Assembly: GCA_964486455.1 (NCBI GenBank)
Contig: CAZAMP010000083.1
Span: 1 to 6,854 of the forward strand
From: CAZAMP01 sp964486455
GTDB lineage: Bacteria; Eisenbacteria; RBG-16-71-46; CAZAMP01
Reading direction: 5' to 3'
DNA length: 6,854 nucleotides
Position 1 is the stretch's first letter; each line of letters starts with the position of its first letter. The notes beneath the pieces are model-generated. The model was not told the origin of the DNA. It saw only the letters and a program-made list of their open reading frames with translations, and made no database searches. Made by a program: the position numbers and the translations under genes. This document shows, piece after piece, positions 1-5,742 of this stretch.

Positions 1-560
1 GTTTTTCGGCCTTTATTTCCGGGTGCGGGTGGATTTCGTCGGTGAGTGTCCCGATCATGACGTGCTGTGATCTCTATGGAAACGTCGGCGGTGACTATGT
101 CGGCAATCTCAGCGGTCTGTATGGCGTCTCCGGCAATATCTCCGAGGATCCGTTGTTCTGTGACGCGCCTGGAGGCGACTACACTCTCGATTGCGATTCG
201 CCTTGCGCTGCAGAAAACAATCCGGAATGCGGACAGATCGGAGTCCATGGAATTGGCTGCGGGATCATTGGCATAGGAGACGGCCCACTCGTAGCGACGG
301 ATCCGCTTTCGATCCGGCCCAATCCGTCGACCGGGGTAACGAGGATTGCCTTCGATGCGCCTCTCGATGCCGAGTTGGAGGTGATCATCGTCAACGCGTC
401 CGGACAACTGGTCGAGGTCTATCACCCAACATCATCACGTGGGACCATCACCTGGGATGGGATGACCGGAGCCGGGCATCGCGCGGCCCCAGGCGTGTAC
501 TTTGTATGTCTGAGAACCGGCGCGGCCACGACGACGCAGCGGCTGCTATTGATTCGATAG
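1..560 (+). CDS. C-terminal part of an exported beta-helix protein with a C-terminal sorting domain (5' partial)
   Basis: The reading frame is open from position 3 to the TAG at 558-560, so the gene starts left of the window. A GTG at 42 is in frame but is probably internal, because the codons before it read as coding (FSAFISGCGWISS). The first ~90 visible residues carry cysteine and glycine motifs (CCDLYGNVGGD, DPLFCD, SPC, ECGQIGVHGIGC). These are familiar from the last coils of secreted right-handed parallel beta-helix proteins in Eisenbacteria-like genomes. The last ~85 residues (from about 306) form a T9SS type A / FlgD Ig-like domain: an N-terminal 'RPNPSTG', alternating hydrophobic strands, 'APGVYFVCLRTG', and a basic end 'LLLIR'. 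In known type IX systems such a domain directs export across the outer membrane and is then cleaved or anchored; that it does so here is inferred. The substrate or ligand is unknown. The gene converges on the next gene, which also ends in a sorting domain. Confidence 0.85.
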   Translation, partial: FSAFISGCGWISSVSVPIMTCCDLYGNVGGDYVGNLSGLYGVSGNISEDPLFCDAPGGDYTLDCDSPCAAENNPECGQIGVHGIGCGIIGIGDGPLVATDPLSIRPNPSTGVTRIAFDAPLDAELEVIIVNASGQLVEVYHPTSSRGTITWDGMTGAGHRAAPGVYFVCLRTGAATTTQRLLLIR

Positions 561-623
561 GCAGCGTAGTTTGAGATTCCGCGTGCGCCATCGGGCACAC
601 TCGTCGATCTAGCGATCGTCCGC

Positions 624-1679
624 CTAGCGCACAAGGGTCATCTTCAAGGTCTTTTCATGCCTGCCGATCCGTAGCCGGCAGAAGTAGGATCCGGAGGGTA
701 GCACCTGACCCAGGTCATCGTTCCCGGACCAACGGAAGATCCGCTCGCCAGCCTTGAAGCGGCCCTTGTGAAGCACTGCGACCTGCCTGCCTGCAAGGTT
801 GAAGACAGACAGAGATCCCGAACCGCTCTCGGGCACCGTCAGTCGAATTTCCGTCGTGGGATTGAAAGGGTTCGGGTGGTTCTGCTCCAAACGAACGGTT
901 GGTGCAGAGAGGGACACCGGATCGTCGACCCCGGTGGAGAGCCAACCGCTCACGGTCGCCATCATCCACCAGAAGCCCTTTCCCTTCAGGTAGCAGTTGA
1001 AGCAATGTGAGTGCGCGCATGAACCGCAGTCGGGGCAGTTGTGCTCGGCGCACCAGTCGTAGCACCAGTAGCAGGCGTCGGTTTCATCTGGATAGTAGTT
1101 GCCGTCGGGATCCCAGCTCTCGATGTCCGCGAAATCGAAGAGCACCTTGTCGTACGTCACGCAGTAGTCACGGATCTGGTTGTTGTTGCGATAGAGATCC
1201 CCGTCGGGACCGGACCCGTCGAGGTGCCCGGTCATGTAGACGAAGGTGACGGCCGCATAGTCGATCTCGAGCTGGCTCATCGCGGCCAGATACGTGGCGA
1301 TTCCCTCTTCGTTGTTGTCGGAACACCCACCACACCACGACCACATCACCACATTGGTTTCGGGATGCGCATCCAACCAGTCGCGCGTGGGTTGAACCCA
1401 GCTCGTGTCCCCGGTGTGGCCGAGATCATCCCCGTACTCGTGAAACTGCGGCCGAGCATAGAGAATGGGATCCTCATCCACGAGTATGTCCAGACCCGTC
1501 ATGATCTGGCTACCATGCGATGTATGCCCGTAGAAGAACCGGTAGTCGTCACGAATGCTGTCGAATAGCGCGCTGGGGATATCGTCGAACTGCGCGACGG
1601 CATTGTGATCGGCAATGATCTCCGAGTGGGCGGTCGTGGCCATCGTCATCAGCGCCATGAGAACCACTACGCTCTTCAT
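624..1679 (-). CDS. Secreted cysteine-rich protein of unknown function with C-terminal sorting domain, possibly SGNH-like
   Basis: This is a complete 351-residue protein. The ATG at 1679 is chosen over an in-frame start at 1814 because AAGGAG lies 8 bases upstream and the protein then begins with a signal peptide (MKSVVVLMALMTMATTAHS, cleavage near residue 19). The body (about 20-246) has striking motifs: FFYGHTSHGSQ (48-58), WSWCGGCSDN (113-122), FVYMTGHLDG (146-155) and DFADIESWDPDG (182-193). A cluster of eight cysteines follows (203, 206, 210, 215, 218, 221, 226, 229), then HCFNCYLKGKGFWWM. Residues ~262-351 form a C-terminal sorting or FlgD-like domain with HPNPFNP (268-274), GSYFCRL and a terminal 'TLVR'. 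The motif order loosely recalls SGNH hydrolases (Ser block, N block, late His-x-x-Asn-x-x-x-G block), but no canonical GDS or DxxH is present, so an esterase role is only a guess. No CxxCH heme site is seen. The cysteines could form disulfides or bind metal. The gene is transcribed alone, diverging from the saccharopine dehydrogenase gene. Confidence 0.9.
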   Translation of the reverse strand: MKSVVVLMALMTMATTAHSEIIADHNAVAQFDDIPSALFDSIRDDYRFFYGHTSHGSQIMTGLDILVDEDPILYARPQFHEYGDDLGHTGDTSWVQPTRDWLDAHPETNVVMWSWCGGCSDNNEEGIATYLAAMSQLEIDYAAVTFVYMTGHLDGSGPDGDLYRNNNQIRDYCVTYDKVLFDFADIESWDPDGNYYPDETDACYWCYDWCAEHNCPDCGSCAHSHCFNCYLKGKGFWWMMATVSGWLSTGVDDPVSLSAPTVRLEQNHPNPFNPTTEIRLTVPESGSGSLSVFNLAGRQVAVLHKGRFKAGERIFRWSGNDDLGQVLPSGSYFCRLRIGRHEKTLKMTLVR

Positions 1680-1687
1680 CTGAGACG

Positions 1688-1693
1688 CTCCTT
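1688..1693 (-). promoter_or_regulatory. Ribosome binding site that decides the start of the cysteine-rich secreted protein
   Basis: On the minus strand AAGGAG is followed by 8 bases and then the ATG at 1679. It sets the start at the signal-peptide methionine rather than 45 codons upstream, where the extension is arginine-rich and does not look like an export signal. Confidence 0.85.
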
Positions 1694-1739
1694 CATGTCC
1701 GTCTGGGGTGCAAAACATCCGATGTGCGTTGATGACTGA

Positions 1740-1745
1740 ATTGTA
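1740..1745 (-). promoter_or_regulatory. Possible -10 box for the cysteine-rich secreted protein gene
   Basis: TACAAT on the minus strand is one base off the TATAAT consensus and lies about 60 bases upstream of the ATG at 1679, which would give a leader of roughly 50 bases. I see no good -35 hexamer 16-18 bases further upstream, so this is only a candidate. Promoter rules for this lineage are also uncertain. Confidence 0.25.
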
Positions 1746-1822
1746 GCAAATCGCAGGCCGGGGAGAGATCCATGTCCGCCGAGACGCGCCGGGCTGGGCA
1801 TCCCGGAGACGCAAATCGGCCC

Positions 1823-1841
1823 GTCGCTCTCGAAGAGCGAC
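1823..1841. repeat. Perfect 8-bp inverted repeat (hairpin or operator candidate)
   Basis: GTCGCTCT and AGAGCGAC are exact reverse complements around the 3-base centre CGA. The element is 19 bases long and almost symmetric, so it could be a repressor operator on DNA or a small RNA hairpin. No run of T follows on either strand, which argues against an intrinsic terminator. It lies about 145 bases from the minus-strand start and about 205 bases from the plus-strand start. A chance origin is possible. Confidence 0.4.
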
Positions 1842-1901
1842 TCACGGACGGCCGAACGCCATTTGACTTCTTCGACTGTGGGACCCGCAGACCCGAACCG
1901 C

Positions 1902-1921
1902 CGGGCGACTCCCGTTGCCCG
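1902..1921 (+). repeat. GC-rich hairpin in the probable leader of the saccharopine dehydrogenase gene
   Basis: CGGGCGAC (1902-1909) pairs with GTTGCCCG (1914-1921) across the loop TCCC, giving eight pairs including one G-U. The same element read on the minus strand would have an A-C mismatch at that position. The fold therefore suits a plus-strand transcript, which would be the leader of the gene starting at 2045. TAAGGAG follows directly (1922-1928) but no start codon lies at a suitable distance. Function is unknown. Confidence 0.4.
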
Positions 1922-2030
1922 TAAGGAGATAGAGCTTTCGGGAGCCTCGACCCGTGGCCGGTTCTTCGATCAGGCCTGGCATCTGACAACGCCGCCGATT
2001 ACATTTCTCTCTCGGATCATCGTTTGGCTG

Positions 2031-2037
2031 TAAGGAG
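2031..2037 (+). promoter_or_regulatory. Ribosome binding site that decides the saccharopine dehydrogenase start
   Basis: TAAGGAG followed by 7 bases places the start at ATG 2045. A TTG seven codons upstream (2024) is in frame, but the Shine-Dalgarno itself would then lie inside the coding region. The ATG start puts the first beta strand of the Rossmann fold (MHRILVLGAGA) at the very N-terminus, as expected for this family. Confidence 0.88.
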
Positions 2038-2044
2038 AAACGCA

Positions 2045-3406
2045 ATGCACCGCATACTCGTTCTCGGCGCGGGAGCCAGCACGCCCTGTCTGATCGACTA
2101 CTTGCTCCGCAACGCCCAGAAGCACGATTGGTTCGTCACGGTTGGGGACCGCGATCTGGCGGCGGCCGATCGGTGCGTGGGCGCCCACGAGTTCGGCAAT
2201 GCCATCGAGTTCGACGTCAACGACATCGAGCTGCTTACGTCCCAGATCCGGAAATCGGACCTGGTTGTGAACATGATGCCCCCCACCTTTCAGCCGCAGA
2301 TCGCGGTGGAGTGCCTTCAGATCGGACGGCCCATGGTCTCCGTATCGTATCGGGACGTGAGTCTCAGGCACTATCATCGCGAAGCTCAGCGAAAGGGGCT
2401 CCTGATTCTGACCGAGCTTGGTCTCGATCCGGGCATTGACCACATGACCGCGATGACCGTCATCGATCGCGTCAAGAAGCAGGGCGGAGTGGTGGAGTCG
2501 TTCGAGTCGTATGGCGGCGGGCTTCCGGCGCCCGACGCCGAGGACAATCCGTTCGGCTACGTCATCACCTGGAATCCGCGAAACGTCGTCATGGCGGGCG
2601 AGAAGGGGGCACAGTTCCTCGACCGTGGCAACTTGCGCATCGTTCCCTATCACCAGCTCTTTCAGAACTCGTGGCACGTCGTCGTGCCGGGGATCGGTGA
2701 CATGGAGGCGTATCCCAACCGCGATTCCCTCACGTACCGCAGGCTGTACGGAATTCCCGAGGTGAGCAACATGATACGCGGCACGATCCGCTATCCGGGA
2801 TTCTGCGAAACGTGGACGCAGATCGTACGTCTCGGCCTGCCCAACGAGAGCCTGCGGATCCCCAACCTGGCGGATCTCACCTGGGCCGACTTCGTGGAGA
2901 TGTTCATTCCGACCCCGGTCGCGGGGGATGATCTTCCCACGCGCGTGGCCAACTATCTGGGCATCAGCCCGACCGGGTCGATCATTCAGAACCTGAAGTG
3001 GCTCGGGCTCTTCTCCGAGGAGAAAACGGAGGTAGCCGATGAGACGGCCGCCGCGGCCATGGTGGAGCTTCTCAATCGGAAGCTCAGGCTGACCTCGGAA
3101 GATCGCGACATGGTCATCCTGCAGCACGTTTTCGAAGTGCGTTACCCGTCCGAAGGCGATCGCAAGGAGCGCATCGTAGCGACTCTAGTGGCGTACGGTG
3201 AGCCGGGAGGCTTCACGGCAATGGCGAGAACGGTTGGTCTACCCGCCGCCATCGGGGCGAAGCTGATGCTCACCGAACGGATGCCGCTCGTCGGGTGTCA
3301 GATCCCGACGCATCCGTCCATCTACCGACCGATCCTGGCGGAGCTGGAGAAGGAAGAGATTCGGATGACGGAAGTCGTCACGAAGATGCCCCCGGGAGCG
3401 GAATAG
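2045..3406 (+). CDS. Saccharopine dehydrogenase family protein (saccharopine reductase-like)
   Basis: This 453-residue oxidoreductase is close to the usual length for single-function saccharopine dehydrogenases of the LYS9 type. The N-terminal Rossmann fold for NAD(P) shows ILVLGAGAS (4-12), an acidic residue after the second strand (VGDRD, 33-37) and DLVVNMMPP (72-80). The catalytic/substrate domain shows ELGLDPGIDHM (124-134), SYGGGLPAPDAEDNPFGY (155-172), AYPNRDSLTYRRLYGI (222-237) and MIRGTIRYPGFCETW (243-257), all characteristic of the family. These enzymes interconvert saccharopine with alpha-aminoadipate semialdehyde plus glutamate, or with lysine plus 2-oxoglutarate, in the cytoplasm. 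The motifs resemble the glutamate-forming type most, but the direction (lysine synthesis or breakdown) cannot be read from the sequence. No other lysine-pathway gene is adjacent. The gene is a single transcription unit, divergent from the secreted protein gene and overlapping the 3' end of tex. The family also contains uncharacterised reductases, so the exact substrate is less sure than the fold. Confidence 0.92.
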   Translation: MHRILVLGAGASTPCLIDYLLRNAQKHDWFVTVGDRDLAAADRCVGAHEFGNAIEFDVNDIELLTSQIRKSDLVVNMMPPTFQPQIAVECLQIGRPMVSVSYRDVSLRHYHREAQRKGLLILTELGLDPGIDHMTAMTVIDRVKKQGGVVESFESYGGGLPAPDAEDNPFGYVITWNPRNVVMAGEKGAQFLDRGNLRIVPYHQLFQNSWHVVVPGIGDMEAYPNRDSLTYRRLYGIPEVSNMIRGTIRYPGFCETWTQIVRLGLPNESLRIPNLADLTWADFVEMFIPTPVAGDDLPTRVANYLGISPTGSIIQNLKWLGLFSEEKTEVADETAAAAMVELLNRKLRLTSEDRDMVILQHVFEVRYPSEGDRKERIVATLVAYGEPGGFTAMARTVGLPAAIGAKLMLTERMPLVGCQIPTHPSIYRPILAELEKEEIRMTEVVTKMPPGAE

Positions 3407-5594
3407 GTCCGGGCTCCTTCATCGAGAGTGATATCCGCTTTCTCTCCAGATCCACGGCCAGCACCGTCACGGTGACCTGCTGTTGGACCTTCACTACGTC
3501 GCCGGGGTGGCGGACGAAACGATCGGCCAGCTCGCTGATGTGCACGAGGCCGTCCTGGTGCACGCCGACATCGACGAAGGCACCAAAGTCGGTCACGTTG
3601 GTCACGATCCCCGGCAGCCGCATGCCCTCCTGGAGATCGGCGATCTCGTTCACGTTCTCTGCGAAGCTGAAAGCCGTGAATTGATCGCGCGGATCTCGGC
3701 CGGGGCGGGCCAGCTCGACCAGGATGTCCTCCAACGTGGGCAGGCCGACGCTGTCGGTCACGTAGTGTTGAAGATCGATCTGCTCTCGCCTCACCTGATC
3801 CTTCAGAAGGTCTTCCACCACGCAGTCGAGGTCTCTGGCCATGGATTCCACAACGGGGTAGCTCTCCGGGTGCACGGCGCTCCTATCCAGGGGGTTCTCG
3901 GCGTCACGGATTCGCAAGAAACCCGCGGCCTGCTCGAACGCCTTGGGGCCAAGACGAGGCACCTTCAGTAGCTCCTTTCGGCTGGCGAAAGGACCTTCTG
4001 ACGCGCGATGAGTCACGATGTTACCGGCAAGCCCCGGGCCCAGGCCCGAGACGTACGTTAGTAGCTGCTCGCTGGCAGTATTCAGGTCAACGCCGACCAC
4101 ATTGACGCAGCTCGTGACCACGTCGTCCAAGCTCTGCTTCAGGGCCGTCTGGTCGACGTCGTGCTGGTACTGACCGACGCCGATCGACTTGGGATCCAGC
4201 TTCACGAGGTCGGCCAACGGGTCCTGCAGCCGGCGACCGATGCTGACCGAGCCGCGCACGGTGATGTCGTGGTTGGGAAACTCCTTGCGGGCGATCTCGC
4301 TGGCCGAGTAGATGGAGGCTCCGGACTCGTTGACCATCACGATCGTCGTCTTGCCGGGTAGATCGAGGTTACGTAGGAACAGCTCGGTCTCACGGCCGGC
4401 CGTTCCGTTTCCGACCGCGATGACCTCGATCTCATACTTCTTCAGCAGCGCGAGGACTGCGTTGCCTGCCTTGGCACCGCCGCCGGCGCCTCCATGCGGG
4501 TAGATCGTGTCGTGGTGCAGCAGCGCGCCCTGGGCGTCGAGGCAGACGAGCTTGCAGCCGGTGCGGAAACCGGGATCGATAGCCAGCACCGGTTTGGGCC
4601 CGAGCGGGGCGGCCAGCAAGAGCTCACGCAGATTCTCGGCGAAGATCGTGATCGCCTCGGCGTCAGCTCGGCTCTTGAGTTCACCCCGAAGCTCGGTCTC
4701 GATACTCGGCGAGAGCAGGCGTTTGTAGCCGTCCTCGACGGCTTCCGAAACCTGACGGCCCGCCGGGGAGTGGTTTTGGACGAAGCGTCGCTGCAGAACA
4801 CGAATAGCCTCGTCCTCCGGCGGCTGTAGCCGCACGCGAAGCAACTTCTCATTCTCACCGCGGTACATGGCAAGGATGCGGTGCGATGGCGCGGAGGCGG
4901 CGGGCTCTTCCCAATCGAAGTAGTCGCGGAACTTGGCGCCGGCCTGATCCTGCCCCTTGATGACCTGTGTCCTGATCCGGGCCTGCTGCTTGAAGAGGCG
5001 ACGCAGGGCGACCCGGGCATCCTCGTCTTCGCTGATCAGCTCGGCAATGATATCCCGCGCACCCTGTAGCGCATCTTCGATCGAGGCAACGTCCCTCTCG
5101 GGGTCGACATACTGGCGGGCGGCGGTCTCAGGATCGGTGCCGGGATCCTGGTCCAGCAGAAGAGCGGCCAAAGGCTCCAAGCCGCGCTCCCTCGCCATGG
5201 TCGCCCGGGTACGGCGTTTGGGGCGGTAGGGACGGTAGATATCTTCGAGCGCGACCAAGGTTTGAGCCGCTTCGAGCCGTGCCGCAAGGTCATCGGTCAA
5301 GAGATCGCGCTCTTCCAACGAGGTGAAGATGGCCTCGCGACGCTTGTCTAATTCCGCCAGTTGGGTCAGCCGATCCCGGATCTCGCCAAGCGTCACCTCG
5401 TCGAGGGACCCGGTGACCTCCTTACGGTAGCGGGCGATGAACGGGATGGTGGCGCCATCATCCAGCAGCGCGGCGACGGCCTGGACGCGCTGTGCGGACA
5501 GCGCGAGCTCATCGGCGATCAGCCGGATGTGTCGATCGCGGTATTGCTCCGGCAGAAGCCCAGACCTTTTCGGCACGGGATCACTTGTTGTCAT
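3378..5594 (-). CDS. tex: RNA-binding transcriptional accessory protein Tex
   Basis: The protein has 738 residues, within the usual range for Tex. The domains are in the standard order. A helical Tex-like N-terminal region includes DDGATIPFIARYRKEVTGSL (45-64) and LEDIYRPYRPKRRTRA (116-131). A YqgF/RNase H-like domain (about 335-465) has VLAIDPGFRTGCK, AVGNGTAGRETE and VNESGASIYSASE. Helix-hairpin-helix repeats (about 495-562) have VGVDLNTASEQLL and LLKVPRLGPKAFEQAAGFLRI. A C-terminal S1 domain (about 655-727) has GIVTNVTDFGAFVDVG and DGLVHISEL. Tex binds nucleic acid through its S1 domain and has been linked to transcription and RNA turnover; its precise role is still debated. The ATG at 5594 is preceded by TGAGGA with a short spacer. 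An in-frame GTG at 5645 lacks a ribosome binding site. The gene lies 148 bases downstream of the rRNA methyltransferase gene and may share its transcript. Its last nine codons plus stop overlap the end of the opposing gene. Confidence 0.97.
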   Translation of the reverse strand: MTTSDPVPKRSGLLPEQYRDRHIRLIADELALSAQRVQAVAALLDDGATIPFIARYRKEVTGSLDEVTLGEIRDRLTQLAELDKRREAIFTSLEERDLLTDDLAARLEAAQTLVALEDIYRPYRPKRRTRATMARERGLEPLAALLLDQDPGTDPETAARQYVDPERDVASIEDALQGARDIIAELISEDEDARVALRRLFKQQARIRTQVIKGQDQAGAKFRDYFDWEEPAASAPSHRILAMYRGENEKLLRVRLQPPEDEAIRVLQRRFVQNHSPAGRQVSEAVEDGYKRLLSPSIETELRGELKSRADAEAITIFAENLRELLLAAPLGPKPVLAIDPGFRTGCKLVCLDAQGALLHHDTIYPHGGAGGGAKAGNAVLALLKKYEIEVIAVGNGTAGRETELFLRNLDLPGKTTIVMVNESGASIYSASEIARKEFPNHDITVRGSVSIGRRLQDPLADLVKLDPKSIGVGQYQHDVDQTALKQSLDDVVTSCVNVVGVDLNTASEQLLTYVSGLGPGLAGNIVTHRASEGPFASRKELLKVPRLGPKAFEQAAGFLRIRDAENPLDRSAVHPESYPVVESMARDLDCVVEDLLKDQVRREQIDLQHYVTDSVGLPTLEDILVELARPGRDPRDQFTAFSFAENVNEIADLQEGMRLPGIVTNVTDFGAFVDVGVHQDGLVHISELADRFVRHPGDVVKVQQQVTVTVLAVDLERKRISLSMKEPGPIPLPGASS

Positions 5595-5598
5595 CGAT

Positions 5599-5603
5599 TC
5601 CTC
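5599..5603 (-). promoter_or_regulatory. Ribosome binding site of tex
   Basis: GAGGA on the minus strand is followed by ATCG and the ATG at 5594. The 4-base spacer is on the short side, but this is the only Shine-Dalgarno-like sequence near any of the in-frame starts. It supports the 738-residue form over the 755-residue one. Confidence 0.7.
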
Positions 5604-5742
5604 AAAGAATGGTGATTGGAAGTCGGAGGGTGTGATCTGATGCACCCGGATGTTTCGAGAAGTGTAGCCGCTTCTATCCCGAGATTCTACGTGAACCGGA
5701 GGCGGGACGCCTGGCAGGGTAAGTTTCCGCCGCCCGGCGCAC

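Larger units (their letters stand above)
1680..2044. other. Divergent intergenic region between the secreted protein and saccharopine dehydrogenase genes
   Basis: This 365-base stretch separates two divergent genes, so it must contain both start signals. It holds ribosome binding sites at each end, a possible -10 box for the minus-strand gene, and two short hairpins (1823-1841 and 1902-1921). I found no convincing sigma70-type promoter for the plus-strand gene. Short open frames cross the region on the minus strand, but they are arginine/serine/proline-rich, lack ribosome binding sites and look like chance frames in GC-rich DNA. No known riboswitch class or tRNA could be recognised. Confidence 0.6.

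Noticed and set aside
561..623. Possible bidirectional terminator between the two convergent exported protein genes
   Set aside because: Only short self-complementary GATC/CGATCG pieces are present, with no stable stem followed by a T run on either strand.
1014..1076. Cysteine cluster of the secreted protein as a c-type heme site
   Set aside because: No CxxCH motif occurs; the pattern is CxxC and CxC-like pairs with histidines in other positions.
1041..1568. A 175-codon open frame on the plus strand within the cysteine-rich secreted protein gene
   Set aside because: It is antisense to a protein with signal peptide, conserved-looking motifs and sorting domain. Its Val/Pro/Arg-rich composition is that of a shadow frame.
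1680..1814. N-terminal extension of 45 residues on the cysteine-rich secreted protein (start at 1814)
   Set aside because: The extension would bury the signal peptide and has no Shine-Dalgarno, whereas the ATG at 1679 has AAGGAG at ideal spacing.
1880..1905. A possible tRNA T-arm on the minus strand (GGTTCGGGTC)
   Set aside because: The T-loop lacks the near-invariant A, the flanking stem does not pair, and no D-arm or anticodon arm could be found upstream.
1970..3127. A 385-codon open frame on the minus strand opposite the saccharopine dehydrogenase gene
   Set aside because: It is a mirror of a well-supported gene in GC-rich DNA, is rich in His/Arg/Val/Asp, shows no recognisable domain and has no ribosome binding site. 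The opposite strand carries clear family motifs.
5700..5742. Possible intrinsic terminator after the rRNA methyltransferase gene
   Set aside because: The stems available are weak (5-6 bp, one with a G-U pair and a long loop) and are not followed by a T tract on the minus strand.
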